A stretch of 64,000 nt of DNA from Pseudomonas sp. R5-89-07 (GCF_003851685.1 NZ_CP027727.1:1178001-1242000), one strand, 5' to 3'; shown: positions 35,711-46,498, numbered from the stretch's first letter. The notes: generated from the letters alone by a model not told the origin. Numbers and translations are program-made.

Positions 35711-37177
35711 TTAGGGACGTTTGCGTTCAACAGCCCGCAGCAGATGCGTCGGCGGCGTCTCGCAACTGATCTTGCGTCCCAGCAGCGTCTCGATCGACGG
35801 CAGCTGATACGAATCATCCTCCCCGGCAAAGCTGATCGACACACCCGCAGCCCCGGCGCGACCGGTACGGCCGATACGGTGCACGTAGTCGTCCGGCACT
35901 TCCGGCAGGGTGAAGTTGATCACGTGGCTGATGCCATCGATGTGGATCCCGCGACCTGCCACGTCGGTGGCCACCAGCACGCGGATCTTGCCTTCGCGAA
36001 AGCCTTCCAGGGTCTTGATGCGCTTGTGTTGTGGCACGTCGCCGGACAGTTGCGCAGCGTTGACGCCATCACGCACCAGGCGCTCTTCGATGCGGCGCAC
36101 TTCGTCCTTGCGGTTGGCGAATACCATCACCCGCTCCCAACCGTTGTCGTTGACCAGGTTGTAGAGCAGCTTGTACTTGTCGGCACCGGCGACGGCGTAG
36201 ATATGCTGGTCGACGTTTTCGCTGGCGACGTTGAGTGCTTCGATCTCGACGATGGACGGGTCGGTGGTCCACTGCTTGGCGAGGTTCATCACGTCTTCGG
36301 TGAAGGTCGCGGAGAACAGCAGGGTCTGACGTTCGGCCTTTGGCGGGGTCTGGCGAATGATCTGGCGTACTTGAGGGATAAAACCCATGTCGAGCATGCG
36401 GTCGGCTTCGTCCAGCACCATCACTTCGACCATGTCCAGATGCACATCGCCGCGCTGGTTAAAGTCGAGCAGGCGGCCAGGAGTGGCGACCAGGATGTCG
36501 CAGTGGCGGGCTTCGAGGTGCTTGAGCTGCTTGTCGAAGTCCATGCCGCCGACGAAGGTCATCACGTTGAGGCCGGTGTACTTGGTCAGGTCTGCGGCGT
36601 CCTTGGCGATCTGCACCACCAGTTCCCGGGTCGGGGCGATGATCAGCGCACGCGGCTCACCCATGTAGCGCTCTTTGGGTGGCGGCGTCTGCAGCAGCTG
36701 GGTGATGATCGAAATCAGGAACGCGGCGGTCTTGCCGGTGCCGGTCTGGGCGCGGCCGATGGCATCTTTACCCGCCAGGGTGAAACCCAGCACCTGCGCC
36801 TGAATCGGCGTGCAGTACGGGAAGCCCAGGTCCTGGATGGCGTGCATCAGTTCCGGAGCCAGCTTGAAGTCATGGAAGCGGGTCTTGCCTTCCTGGGGCT
36901 CGACGACGAAGTCTTCGAGTTTCCACGGCGTCACGGGCGGCTTGGGCGCGCGTTCGCGGCGTGGTTTGGCAACAGGCGCATCGACGGCTTGCGCAGGCTT
37001 TGCCTGTTCAGGCGGCGTCACCGGGGCTGTTTTCGGTGAGGCGGCAGGTGCGATCCGGTCGGGCCGAATACCGTCATGGCGGTTGCCGGGCTTGGGAACG
37101 GGAGCACTGGGAACAGGCGCGAGCGGCTCAGCCTCGCTTTTGCCGAACATCTTCTTGAGTGCTTTGAGCACGGTCAT
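35711..37177 (-). CDS. rhlB: DEAD-box ATP-dependent RNA helicase RhlB
   Basis: This 488-residue helicase takes part in RNA unwinding and mRNA decay with RNase E. A basic, proline-rich N-terminal extension (residues 1-85) precedes the helicase core, which has the Q motif, [30 protein letters not shown] and [10 protein letters not shown]. The extension is longer than in E. coli RhlB, as is usual for pseudomonads. It is monocistronic. Confidence 0.93.
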   Translation of the reverse strand: MTVLKALKKMFGKSEAEPLAPVPSAPVPKPGNRHDGIRPDRIAPAASPKTAPVTPPEQAKPAQAVDAPVAKPRRERAPKPPVTPWKLEDFVVEPQEGKTRFHDFKLAPELMHAIQDLGFPYCTPIQAQVLGFTLAGKDAIGRAQTGTGKTAAFLISIITQLLQTPPPKERYMGEPRALIIAPTRELVVQIAKDAADLTKYTGLNVMTFVGGMDFDKQLKHLEARHCDILVATPGRLLDFNQRGDVHLDMVEVMVLDEADRMLDMGFIPQVRQIIRQTPPKAERQTLLFSATFTEDVMNLAKQWTTDPSIVEIEALNVASENVDQHIYAVAGADKYKLLYNLVNDNGWERVMVFANRKDEVRRIEERLVRDGVNAAQLSGDVPQHKRIKTLEGFREGKIRVLVATDVAGRGIHIDGISHVINFTLPEVPDDYVHRIGRTGRAGAAGVSISFAGEDDSYQLPSIETLLGRKISCETPPTHLLRAVERKRP

Positions 37178-37272
37178 CTCATTAATTGATTAAGGAATGT
37201 ACGCCGGCCAGTGTAATGCAAGAATCGGGCGCGGCGTAGTGCGTCTGTCATACAACTACATAGAGGCGCGTT

Positions 37273-38274
<1,002 letters not shown>

Positions 38275-39306
38275 ATGAAGGTATTGAAATCCACCCTGGC
38301 CATCGTGACCGCGGCCGCTGTACTGGGCGTCAGTGGTTTTGCCCAGGCTGGCGCCACCCTGGACGCCGTGCAGAAGAAAGGCTTTGTGCAATGTGGCGTG
38401 AGTGACGGCTTGCCGGGCTTCTCGGTGCCGGATGCCAGCGGCAAGATCCTCGGGATCGACGCCGACGTATGCCGCGCCGTGGCCGCCGCCGTTTTCGGTG
38501 ATGCGACCAAGGTCAAATTCAGCCAGTTGAATGCCAAGGAGCGTTTCACCGCGCTTCAGTCCGGCGAAGTCGACATCCTGTCGCGCAACACCACCATGAC
38601 CAGCTCGCGCGATGCGGGCATGGGCCTGAAATTCCCGGGCTTCATCACCTACTATGACGGCATCGGTTTCCTGGTAAACAACAAGCTGGGCGTAAAAAGC
38701 GCCAAGGAACTGGACGGTGCAACCATCTGCATCCAGGCCGGTACCACCACTGAGCTGAACGTTTCGGATTACTTCCGCGGCAACAACCTCAAGTACACCC
38801 CGATCACCTTCGACACCTCTGACGAAAGCGCCAAGTCGCTGGAATCCGGGCGTTGCGACGTGCTGACCTCCGACAAATCCCAGCTGTTCGCCCAGCGCAG
38901 CAAGCTGGCTTCGCCGAAGGACTACGTGGTACTGCCGGAAACCATCTCCAAGGAGCCGCTGGGCCCGGTCGTGCGTAACGGCGACGACGAGTGGCTGGCC
39001 ATCGTGCGCTGGGTAGGCTACGCCATGCTCAACGCTGAAGAAGCCGGCATCACCTCGAAAAACGTCGAAGCTGAAGCCAAGTCCACCAAGAACCCGGACG
39101 TCGCACGTCTGCTCGGTGCCGACGGCGAATACGGCAAAGACCTGAAAGTGAAGAAGGACTGGGTCGTACAGATCGTCAAGCAGGTGGGTAACTACGGCGA
39201 AGTGTTCGAGCGCAACCTGGGCAAGAGCACCCCGCTGGAAATCGACCGTGGCCTGAACGCGCTGTGGAACAACGGCGGCATTCAATACGCACCGCCTGTG
39301 CGCTGA
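38275..39306 (+). CDS. aapJ: Periplasmic general amino-acid binding protein AapJ
   Basis: This 343-residue solute-binding protein of the general L-amino-acid ABC transporter has a signal peptide (about residues 1-25, ending GFAQAG) and the family 3 binding-protein signature GIDADVCRAVAAAVFGDATK. The glutamate/aspartate-type AapJ/BztA family binds polar amino acids. An AACTGGAGGTTTGA ribosome binding site precedes the ATG. It is the first gene of aapJQMP, and regulation by nitrogen or acidic amino acids through RpoN is indicated by the upstream promoter. Confidence 0.95.
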   Translation: MKVLKSTLAIVTAAAVLGVSGFAQAGATLDAVQKKGFVQCGVSDGLPGFSVPDASGKILGIDADVCRAVAAAVFGDATKVKFSQLNAKERFTALQSGEVDILSRNTTMTSSRDAGMGLKFPGFITYYDGIGFLVNNKLGVKSAKELDGATICIQAGTTTELNVSDYFRGNNLKYTPITFDTSDESAKSLESGRCDVLTSDKSQLFAQRSKLASPKDYVVLPETISKEPLGPVVRNGDDEWLAIVRWVGYAMLNAEEAGITSKNVEAEAKSTKNPDVARLLGADGEYGKDLKVKKDWVVQIVKQVGNYGEVFERNLGKSTPLEIDRGLNALWNNGGIQYAPPVR

Positions 39307-39378
39307 TCGCTGATGGTTCTGTCACCCGGTGGGCCAACCGCCGGGTGATGTTCTGTTCCATTCTTTCCGGGGCACTTC

Positions 39379-40560
39379 ATGCAAAATCAAATCGGCGCAC
39401 CAAAGCAGAAGCTCAGCTTCAGCGATCCCAAAGTGCGTGCGTGGCTCTTCCAGATCATCACGATAGTGGCGGTGGTCTCGCTGGGCTGGTACCTCTTCAA
39501 CAATACCCAGACCAACCTGCAACACCGGGGCATCACCTCGGGTTTCGACTTTCTTGAGCGCAGTGCCGGCTTCGGCATCGCGCAGCATTTGATCGATTAC
39601 ACCGAATCGGACAGCTATGCCCGCGTCTTTGTGATCGGCCTGCTCAACACTTTGCTGGTGACCGTGATCGGTGTGGTGCTGGCGACCCTGCTCGGCTTCA
39701 TCATCGGCGTGGCACGCCTGTCGCCCAACTGGATGATCAACAAGCTGGCGACGGTGTACGTGGAAGTGTTCCGCAACATTCCACCGCTGCTGCAGATCCT
39801 GTTCTGGTACTTCGCGGTGTTCCTGACCATGCCGGGGCCGCGCAACAGCCATAACTTCGGTGACACTTTCTTTGTCAGCAGCCGCGGCCTGAACATGCCG
39901 GCCGCGCTGGCCGCCGACGGGTTCTGGCCGTTCGTGGCCAGCGTCGTGGTGGCGATTGTCGCCATTGTGCTGATGAGCCGCTGGGCTAATAAGCGCTTTG
40001 AAGCCACTGGTGTGCCGTTCCACAAGTTCTGGGCGGGCCTGGCACTGTTCATCCTGATCCCGGCGCTGTGCGCGCTGATCTTCGGTGCGCCGCTGCATTG
40101 GGAAATGCCGAAGCTACAAGGCTTCAACTTTGTCGGTGGCTGGGTGCTGATCCCGGAACTGCTGGCGCTGACCCTGGCGCTTACCGTCTACACCGCGGCG
40201 TTTATCGCCGAGATCGTGCGTTCGGGCATCAAGTCCGTCAGCCACGGCCAGACCGAAGCCGCACGCTCCCTGGGCCTGCGCCCCGGGCCGACGCTGCGCA
40301 AGGTCATCATCCCGCAAGCGTTGCGGGTGATCATTCCGCCGCTGACCAGCCAATACCTGAACCTGGCGAAAAACTCGTCGCTGGCCGCCGGTATCGGTTA
40401 CCCGGAAATGGTTTCGCTGTTCGCCGGTACGGTGCTCAACCAGACCGGCCAGGCCATCGAAGTCATTGCCATCACCATGAGCGTGTACCTGGCGATCAGC
40501 ATCAGCATTTCCCTGCTGATGAACTGGTACAACAAGCGCATTGCGCTGATCGAGCGGTGA
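39379..40560 (+). CDS. aapQ: General amino-acid ABC transporter permease AapQ
   Basis: This 393-residue inner-membrane permease of the His/Glu/Gln/Arg family has an N-terminal helix, the first-loop segment NTQTNLQHRGITSGFDFLERSAGFGI, and the C-terminal EAA loop EAARSLGLRPGPTLRKVIIPQ, which contacts AapP. It lies 72 bp after aapJ and 10 bp before aapM. Confidence 0.95.
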   Translation: MQNQIGAPKQKLSFSDPKVRAWLFQIITIVAVVSLGWYLFNNTQTNLQHRGITSGFDFLERSAGFGIAQHLIDYTESDSYARVFVIGLLNTLLVTVIGVVLATLLGFIIGVARLSPNWMINKLATVYVEVFRNIPPLLQILFWYFAVFLTMPGPRNSHNFGDTFFVSSRGLNMPAALAADGFWPFVASVVVAIVAIVLMSRWANKRFEATGVPFHKFWAGLALFILIPALCALIFGAPLHWEMPKLQGFNFVGGWVLIPELLALTLALTVYTAAFIAEIVRSGIKSVSHGQTEAARSLGLRPGPTLRKVIIPQALRVIIPPLTSQYLNLAKNSSLAAGIGYPEMVSLFAGTVLNQTGQAIEVIAITMSVYLAISISISLLMNWYNKRIALIER

Positions 40561-40570
40561 GGAAACCTGC

Positions 40571-41668
40571 ATGAGTTCGCATACGTTCAAACCTGATATG
40601 CCGCCGCCGAGCAAAGTTTTCGGGCCGATGGCATGGATGCGCGCCAACCTGTTTTCCAGTTGGCTCAATACCCTGCTGACGTTGTTGGCGTTCTACCTGA
40701 TCTACCTGGTGGTGCCGCCGATTCTGAGCTGGGCGATCATCGACGCCAACTGGGTCGGCACCACGCGCGCCGATTGCACCAAGGAGGGCGCCTGCTGGGT
40801 GTTCATCCAACAGCGCTTCGGGCAGTTCATGTACGGCTACTACCCCGGCGACCTGCGCTGGCGCGTGGACCTGACCGTATGGCTGGCGATTGTCGGCGTG
40901 GCGCCATTGTTCATCTCGCGCTTCCCGCGCAAGGCGATCTATGGCCTGGGCTTTTTGGTGCTGTACCCAATCATCGCGTTTTTCCTGCTGCACGGCGGGA
41001 TCTTCGGCCTGGCCAACGTGGCGACCAGCCAATGGGGCGGGCTGATGCTGACCCTGGTGATTGCCACCGTCGGCATCGCTGGCGCCTTGCCCCTGGGCAT
41101 CATGTTGGCGCTGGGGCGGCGTTCGAACATGCCGGCCATTCGTGTGGTCTGCGTGACTTTCATCGAGTTCTGGCGCGGCGTGCCGTTGATCACCGTGCTG
41201 TTCATGTCCTCGGTGATGCTGCCGTTGTTCCTGCCCGAAGGCATGGGCATCGACAAGCTGTTGCGGGCGTTGATCGGCGTGATCCTGTTCCAGTCGGCCT
41301 ATGTGGCCGAAGTGGTGCGCGGTGGTTTGCAGGCGATTCCCAAGGGCCAGTACGAAGCGGCCGCAGCGATGGGCCTCGGCTACTGGCGTTCGATGGGCCT
41401 GGTGATCCTGCCGCAAGCCTTGAAGATGGTGATCCCCGGGATCGTCAACACGTTTATTGCGTTGTTCAAGGACACCAGCCTCGTGATCATCATTGGCCTG
41501 TTCGACCTGCTCAACAGCGTCAAGCAAGCCGCCGCCGACCCGAAATGGCTGGGCATGGCCACTGAAGGCTATGTGTTCGCCGCCCTGGTGTTCTGGATTT
41601 TCTGTTTTGGTATGTCGCGCTATTCCATTCATTTGGAACACAAGCTCGACACAGGCCACAAGCGTTAG
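40571..41668 (+). CDS. aapM: General amino-acid ABC transporter permease AapM
   Basis: This 365-residue second permease has transmembrane helices from about residue 30 and the EAA motif [29 protein letters not shown] precedes the ATG. With AapQ it forms the heterodimeric channel. Confidence 0.95.
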   Translation: MSSHTFKPDMPPPSKVFGPMAWMRANLFSSWLNTLLTLLAFYLIYLVVPPILSWAIIDANWVGTTRADCTKEGACWVFIQQRFGQFMYGYYPGDLRWRVDLTVWLAIVGVAPLFISRFPRKAIYGLGFLVLYPIIAFFLLHGGIFGLANVATSQWGGLMLTLVIATVGIAGALPLGIMLALGRRSNMPAIRVVCVTFIEFWRGVPLITVLFMSSVMLPLFLPEGMGIDKLLRALIGVILFQSAYVAEVVRGGLQAIPKGQYEAAAAMGLGYWRSMGLVILPQALKMVIPGIVNTFIALFKDTSLVIIIGLFDLLNSVKQAAADPKWLGMATEGYVFAALVFWIFCFGMSRYSIHLEHKLDTGHKR

Positions 41669-41679
41669 GAGTTGATGTG

Positions 41680-42444
41680 ATGAGCGAAGCGATCAAACAG
41701 CCTGTGAGCCCTGAAGGCATTATCCAGATGCAGGGCGTCAACAAGTGGTACGGCCAGTTCCACGTGTTGAAAGACATCAACCTGAACGTCAAGCAGGGCG
41801 AGCGCATTGTGTTGTGCGGCCCTTCGGGGTCGGGCAAGTCCACCACCATTCGCTGCCTCAACCGTCTGGAAGAGCACCAGCAAGGCCGCATCGTGGTCGA
41901 TGGGGTGGAGCTGACCAACGACCTCAAGCAGATCGAGGCGATCCGCCGTGAAGTCGGCATGGTGTTCCAGCACTTCAACCTGTTCCCGCACCTGACCATC
42001 CTGCAGAACTGCACGCTGGCGCCGATGTGGGTGCGCAAGATGCCCAAGCGCAAGGCCGAAGAAATTGCCATGCACTACCTGGAGCGCGTACGTATTCCGG
42101 AACAGGCCCACAAGTTTCCGGGGCAACTGTCCGGTGGCCAGCAACAGCGCGTGGCAATCGCCCGTGCGCTGTGCATGAAGCCCAAGATCATGCTGTTCGA
42201 CGAGCCGACGTCGGCCCTCGACCCGGAAATGGTCAAGGAAGTGCTGGACACCATGATCGGCCTGGCCGAAGACGGCATGACCATGTTGTGCGTGACCCAC
42301 GAGATGGGCTTTGCCCGCACCGTGGCCAACCGCGTGATCTTCATGGACAAGGGCGAAATCGTGGAGCAGGCGGCGCCGAATGACTTCTTTGACAACCCGC
42401 AGAATGAGCGGACCAAGTTGTTCCTGAGCCAGATTCTGCATTGA
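41680..42444 (+). CDS. aapP: General amino-acid ABC transporter ATP-binding protein AapP
   Basis: This 254-residue ATPase energises the Aap importer. It has Walker [10 protein letters not shown], the Q-loop [12 protein letters not shown], the signature [15 protein letters not shown], Walker [16 protein letters not shown] and the H-loop VTHEMGFA. I chose the ATG at 41680 because AGGAG precedes it by eight bases; a GTG directly before it is also in frame. It ends the operon 16 bp before a terminator. Confidence 0.96.
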   Translation: MSEAIKQPVSPEGIIQMQGVNKWYGQFHVLKDINLNVKQGERIVLCGPSGSGKSTTIRCLNRLEEHQQGRIVVDGVELTNDLKQIEAIRREVGMVFQHFNLFPHLTILQNCTLAPMWVRKMPKRKAEEIAMHYLERVRIPEQAHKFPGQLSGGQQQRVAIARALCMKPKIMLFDEPTSALDPEMVKEVLDTMIGLAEDGMTMLCVTHEMGFARTVANRVIFMDKGEIVEQAAPNDFFDNPQNERTKLFLSQILH

Positions 42445-42460
42445 TGGATGCTTGAAAGAA

Positions 42461-42486
42461 TAAACCCGGCCTCGCGCCGGGTTTAT
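42461..42486 (+). terminator. Terminator of aapJQMP, probably bidirectional with mqsRA
   Basis: TAAACCCGGC-CTCGC-GCCGGGTTTA followed by TTTATT on the plus strand. It lies between the convergent aapP and mqsA stops. The minus strand reads TTCTTTCAAGC after the stem, so it could stop both. Confidence 0.85.
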
Positions 42487-42497
42487 TTATTGGGGGG

Positions 42498-42992
42498 CTA
42501 CGACGCTTCAAGTGTTTCAGGCACGTCGTTGACTGTGTAAGTGAATGCATCACGCATATCAGCGCCTTCTGCCAGGGCTTTTGCATCTACAAGCAGATGC
42601 GGATGCCGATCCAGTAACCGCATCAGCAGCACCAAGGGTTTCGGGGCAAAAAGTTCGCCGCGTTCGTACCGCGAGAATGCGTTGTGGCCGCCACCGGACA
42701 GCAGATTCACTGCTTCCTTTTGCGTAAGGTGCAGTTTTCGGCGGATGCGCTTCATCTCCGCGCCGATCATTTTCCTGGCGGTGAGGGCTAGCTCTTCACC
42801 TGCTTCTCCATAGCGATCGGCACTGTCGGTATCCGGGTCCCAGAAGCCGTCGCCGCATACCTCGCATTTCCAGCCAGCAAGGTCGTCGACTCGACGTTCC
42901 ATGCCTTTGATGCTGATGGTTTCACTGTGGCCCTCGAAATAGACCAACGCATCAGGCGCGCCACAGATGTAGCACAGCTCTGTTTTTTTCAT
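42498..42992 (-). CDS. mqsA: MqsA-family antitoxin (zinc finger plus HTH-XRE)
   Basis: This 164-residue antitoxin and repressor has an N-terminal zinc-binding domain with two CxxC pairs (LCYICGA and KCEVCGDGFW) that binds the MqsR toxin. A C-terminal HTH (LTQKEAVNLLSGGGHNAFSRYERGE) binds the operator. It is longer at the C-terminus than E. coli MqsA. The toxin gene precedes it with a 4-bp ATGA overlap, the characteristic toxin-first order of mqsRA. It is probably autoregulatory through the palindrome at 43319-43339. Confidence 0.88.
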   Translation of the reverse strand: MKKTELCYICGAPDALVYFEGHSETISIKGMERRVDDLAGWKCEVCGDGFWDPDTDSADRYGEAGEELALTARKMIGAEMKRIRRKLHLTQKEAVNLLSGGGHNAFSRYERGELFAPKPLVLLMRLLDRHPHLLVDAKALAEGADMRDAFTYTVNDVPETLEAS

Positions 42993-43300
42993 GGGTTTTT
43001 CTCCTTGAAGGAGATTACCGGAGGCCTACCGTCTGCGCGGTAAGTGACCTTGATGTAAATCTCCCTGCCTTCAGAATGAGCGTGGTACACGTCCTGCCAG
43101 ACCCGATGGTCGCCATACGTGGTCATCGACTTGTACAACATCCAGTTTTGCAGCTCATAGATGACATCTTTCATTTCCTCAAGGCTAAAACCCAGTTCCC
43201 AGCCGCAGCGTTGTGCCGAGTGGGTAAAGGCTCTGCGCCCAAGCCGCCTGACATCCGCCTTGATCACCGCCAGATCGTAATGAGGTGTGTACTTTTCCAT
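42989..43300 (-). CDS. mqsR: MqsR-family mRNA interferase toxin
   Basis: This 103-residue RelE-fold endoribonuclease toxin is recognisable by MEKYTPHYDL, the active-site block YKSMTTYGDHRVWQDVYHA and the terminal ISFKEKNP, all close to E. coli MqsR (GCU-specific mRNA cleavage). Specificity here is inferred from the family. It is the first gene of the pair and is followed directly by mqsA. Confidence 0.9.
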   Translation of the reverse strand: MEKYTPHYDLAVIKADVRRLGRRAFTHSAQRCGWELGFSLEEMKDVIYELQNWMLYKSMTTYGDHRVWQDVYHAHSEGREIYIKVTYRADGRPPVISFKEKNP

Positions 43301-43318
43301 AAGACACCTGAGTCCAAT

Positions 43319-43339
43319 AATTACCCTTTAAGGGTAATT
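43319..43339. promoter_or_regulatory. 21-bp palindrome upstream of mqsRA, candidate MqsA operator
   Basis: AATTACCCTT-T-AAGGGTAATT is perfect apart from its central base. An overlapping imperfect copy GGTAATTTTACC follows. It lies 19 bp before the mqsR ATG. E. coli MqsA binds the related AACCT-N-AGGTT pattern, so the arms ACCCTT/AAGGGT are a plausible variant. Confidence 0.7.
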
Positions 43340-43418
43340 TTACCAATCGAAAATACTGCTCGTTTTCCTGCTTAGGAACCCTAGTGCGTTGCCTTTGTAG
43401 GCCACTCCGAATAGGCTG

Positions 43419-43435
43419 TAGGAAAATTCATCCTA
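43419..43435. promoter_or_regulatory. TAGGA-N7-TCCTA inverted repeat, candidate GntR operator
   Basis: The repeat is 25 bp before the start of the GntR gene. FCD-type GntR regulators commonly bind short inverted repeats overlapping their own promoters. This is only a candidate. Confidence 0.4.
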
Positions 43436-43459
43436 TGATTGGACGAAAGCTAAAAATCC

Positions 43460-44119
43460 ATGACAGACATCGCCCCACTGATCAAACGTTCCCTGGTCGA
43501 CCAGGCCCTTGAGCAACTGCGCCTGCGCATTGCCCAGGGCGTGTGGGCGATCGGCGAGCGATTGCCCACCGAGCCGGAGCTGTCCGCCGAGCTGGGCATT
43601 AGTCGTAATACCGTGCGTGAAGCCATGCGGGTGTTGGCGTTTTCCGGGCTGATCGATATTCGCCAGGGCGACGGCAGTTACTTGCGTTCGATGACCGATC
43701 CGCTGGGGACGATGCGGGCGTTGTCCCATTGCACCCTGGAGCAGGCGCAGGAGACCCGTGGGATTCTGGAGGTGGAGGCCATCGGGCTCGCGGCGCTGCG
43801 CCGTACCGATGAGGATCTGCACCGGCTGCGTAAAGCACTCACTGCCAGTGCCGAGCTGTTTCAGGGTGACCTGGAGGCCTATATCAGTGCCGACCTGCTG
43901 TTCCACCAACAGTTGGTGGACGCAGCCCACAACCCGGCCTTGAGCGAGCTGTACCACTACTTTTCCGCCATCGTCGGCGCACAGTTGCGCCAGACCCTGA
44001 ACACCTCGCCACGACGCCAGGCGGTCTTCGACCTGCACGGCGCCCTGCTCGATGCGGTGGAACAACAAGACCCGCAACGCGCCAAATCCCTCTGCCGGCA
44101 GTTGATCAATGAACCTTGA
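43460..44119 (+). CDS. GntR-family regulator, FadR/FCD subgroup
   Basis: This 219-residue protein has an N-terminal winged HTH (LPTEPELSAELGISRNTVREAMRVLAFSGL) and a C-terminal FCD ligand domain (residues about 85-215). The FCD domain keeps the metal-type pocket residues, including HQQLVDAAHNPAL and the His of DLHGALLDAV. It overlaps the downstream MFS gene by 11 bp, so it probably controls that transporter and itself. Confidence 0.88.
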   Translation: MTDIAPLIKRSLVDQALEQLRLRIAQGVWAIGERLPTEPELSAELGISRNTVREAMRVLAFSGLIDIRQGDGSYLRSMTDPLGTMRALSHCTLEQAQETRGILEVEAIGLAALRRTDEDLHRLRKALTASAELFQGDLEAYISADLLFHQQLVDAAHNPALSELYHYFSAIVGAQLRQTLNTSPRRQAVFDLHGALLDAVEQQDPQRAKSLCRQLINEP

Positions 44120-45374
44120 AACCAAATCCATGCCCGACCTGGACGAACTGTTGATCGACGCCGAGGCCGACGATGAGGCGGTGCAACAGGCGCATCCGAC
44201 CGTCGCTCGCCCTTGGCTGTTGCTGCTGGGCCTGGTGCTGGTGGCGCTGAACTTGCGACCGGCGTTATCGAGCCTGTCGCCGTTGCTGGCCGAGGTCTCA
44301 AGCAGCCTGGGGTTGTCGGCGGCCAGGGCCGGGCTGCTGACGACATTGCCGGTGCTGTGCCTGGGGCTGTTCGCGCCCACGGCGCCGATCCTGGCGCGAC
44401 GCTTTGGTGCCGAGCGCGTGGTGCTCGGCATCCTGCTGACCCTGGCCGCCGGGATCATCCTGCGCAGTTCGTTCGGCGAAGTGGGATTGTTTGCCGGCAG
44501 CCTGATTGCCGGTGCGAGTATCGGCATTATCGGTGTGCTGCTGCCCGGCATCGTCAAACGTGATTTCGCAAGGCAGGCCGGCGCCATGACCGGTGTCTAC
44601 ACCATGGCACTGTGCTTGGGCGCCGCATTGGCTGCCGGCGCCACTGTGCCGCTGAGCCACTACTTCGGCGACAGCTGGACGATGGGCCTGGGCTTCTGGA
44701 TCGTGCCGGCCCTGGTGGCGGCGCTGTTCTGGCTGCCGCAAATTGGGCACAAACACGGCGCCCACCGAGTTGCCTACGGAGTCAAAGGCCTGCTGCGCGA
44801 CCCATTGGCCTGGCAAGTGACCCTGTACATGGGCCTGCAATCCTCCCTGGCCTACATTGTGTTTGGCTGGTTGCCGTCGATCCTGATCGGTCGCGGCCTG
44901 AGCGCCACCGAGGCCGGGCTGGCGCTGTCCGGCTCGATCATCGTGCAGCTGTTCAGTTCCCTGGCCGCGCCATGGCTGGCCACACGGGGCAAGGACCAGC
45001 GGCTGGCGATCGTGGTGGTGATGCTGCTCACGCTGGGCGGTCTGTTCGGTTGCCTGTATGCGCCACTCGATGGCCTGTGGGGCTGGGCGATTGTGCTGGG
45101 CCTGGGCCAGGGCGGCACCTTCAGCCTGGCGCTGACCTTGATCGTGTTGCGTTCGCGGGATCCCCATGTGGCTGCCAACTTGTCGAGCATGGCCCAGGGC
45201 ATTGGCTACACCCTGGCGTCCATGGGGCCGCTGGCGGTGGGTGTGCTCCATGACTGGACCGGCGGCTGGGGCGCGACCGGCTGGGTGTTCGCCGTGCTCG
45301 GCGTGGGCGCAATGATCGCCGGGCTTGGCGCGGGCCGCGCGTTGTATGTCAACGTGCGCAGTGAGCGCTTATAG
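44109..45374 (+). CDS. MFS transporter of the CynX/NimT (cyanate, 2-nitroimidazole) family
   Basis: This 421-residue 12-helix transporter has an acidic N-terminal tail, the CynX/NimT signature ALNLRPALSSLSPLL, and the glycine-rich later helices GLGQGGTFSLALTLIVLRS. Family members move cyanate-like or heterocyclic anions; the substrate here is unknown, and no cyanase gene is nearby. Its start lies within the GntR gene. The stop converges with and overlaps that of the fimbrial tip gene by 6 bp. Confidence 0.85.
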   Translation: MNLETKSMPDLDELLIDAEADDEAVQQAHPTVARPWLLLLGLVLVALNLRPALSSLSPLLAEVSSSLGLSAARAGLLTTLPVLCLGLFAPTAPILARRFGAERVVLGILLTLAAGIILRSSFGEVGLFAGSLIAGASIGIIGVLLPGIVKRDFARQAGAMTGVYTMALCLGAALAAGATVPLSHYFGDSWTMGLGFWIVPALVAALFWLPQIGHKHGAHRVAYGVKGLLRDPLAWQVTLYMGLQSSLAYIVFGWLPSILIGRGLSATEAGLALSGSIIVQLFSSLAAPWLATRGKDQRLAIVVVMLLTLGGLFGCLYAPLDGLWGWAIVLGLGQGGTFSLALTLIVLRSRDPHVAANLSSMAQGIGYTLASMGPLAVGVLHDWTGGWGATGWVFAVLGVGAMIAGLGAGRALYVNVRSERL

Positions 45375-46487
45375 GTAGATCACTTCCAGCGTGGCCGAGC
45401 CGTCCAGCTCCACCTCGGCGGTCAGGTCGAGGCTGTTCATGGGGGCCAGGAATGTGCTCACGCTGAGGGTGGTGTTCAGGTGTTGGATCGCCACCGGGCC
45501 ATGGGTACTGCCGGCGGTGTCGGTAAAGCCCAGGTAACTGCGAGCGCCCAGCGGAATCTGGAACGCGCTGGCGCTGCTCCAGGCGCTGCCGGCGGTGGTG
45601 GAGTCGGTGCGGTAGACCTGGGGCAGTTCGTCGGCGCGGGTTTGCAGCGGGTCGATGTACACGTAGAAACGACCGATCTTGTTTTGGCTGTTGTCCAGCG
45701 ACAGCCCATAGGCTGTTTCACTGGTGCCGCCGGTGGCGCTGCCGTCACGGTTGTCCACCATGCGCAAGGCGTAGTGGGCCGGGCCGTCGCAGGCGATGTT
45801 CAACAGCAGGCTGCGGGTTGGCAGCACTGTATCCTTGTCGGGGTTGAGGTCCCTGGCGTGCATCAGGCCATAGTCCACCAGGCCGTTGTCGGAAAGGGTC
45901 GGCTCGCACGATGCCGGGGCAAAACGGGCTGTCAGGCTTAGCTCGCGGTTTTGGCCAGTGCCCGGCGCGTCGATCAGGCCGATGGTTTCCCAGGTGGTCG
46001 CATCGCGCACCTGCGTTGCTTCATGGGGTGCCCAGGCCTTTACCTGAAGGGTCAGAGCCAAGCTTTTGCCCATCGCCGGTACCCCGTCGCGCAACGGCGC
46101 GACAGCCTGGCCGGCCTGCCAGGACAGCGCATTACCGCGAGCCGTCGGCGCCACGCCCCTGCCGTTGAGCACACCCAGTTCAACGGCCTGGCCATCGAGC
46201 ACAGCGTCTTGTACCTGCAGGCCGTAGCTGCCGCGCTCGGTAAAGCGCAAGCGCTGCGCGCCAGCCGTCACGGCGCGGTAGAACAGGCTCATGTCGCGCG
46301 TGTCAGGGCAGTTGAGGCTGACGTTCAAACGCCCTTCACCGAGCAGGCGTTCGGGGCCTGAGTAGAGCGCGCCCATGCGGCTGATCAGGCCGAAGTCGAT
46401 GCGCGATTCGCTCAGCGTGAGGCGGCAGTCTTCGGCCATGGCGGTCGAGGCCAGCAGGGCGGCGCAGGCCGCCGGCAGACGTTTCAT
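45369..46487 (-). CDS. Two-domain fimbrial tip protein with a C-terminal DUF1120 domain
   Basis: This 372-residue secreted protein ends the fimbrial operon. A signal peptide (MKRLPAACAALLASTAMAED) is followed by an N-terminal domain (about residues 20-180) with its own Cys pair. A C-terminal half (about 190-372) repeats the subunit pattern: CEPTLSDNGLVDYG, a second Cys in LNIACDGPAHYALR, DNRDGSA, and the ending LDGSATLEVIYL. An adhesin domain fused to a pilin domain is how tip adhesins of chaperone-usher fimbriae are built, so I infer that role. It starts 11 bp after the usher gene. Confidence 0.8.
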   Translation of the reverse strand: MKRLPAACAALLASTAMAEDCRLTLSESRIDFGLISRMGALYSGPERLLGEGRLNVSLNCPDTRDMSLFYRAVTAGAQRLRFTERGSYGLQVQDAVLDGQAVELGVLNGRGVAPTARGNALSWQAGQAVAPLRDGVPAMGKSLALTLQVKAWAPHEATQVRDATTWETIGLIDAPGTGQNRELSLTARFAPASCEPTLSDNGLVDYGLMHARDLNPDKDTVLPTRSLLLNIACDGPAHYALRMVDNRDGSATGGTSETAYGLSLDNSQNKIGRFYVYIDPLQTRADELPQVYRTDSTTAGSAWSSASAFQIPLGARSYLGFTDTAGSTHGPVAIQHLNTTLSVSTFLAPMNSLDLTAEVELDGSATLEVIYL

Positions 46488-46498
46488 CAGTGCATTCC

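Noticed and set aside
42498..43300. HigBA toxin-antitoxin pair
   Set aside because: The two CxxC pairs in the antitoxin and the YKSMTTYGDHRVWQDVY block in the toxin identify mqsRA instead.
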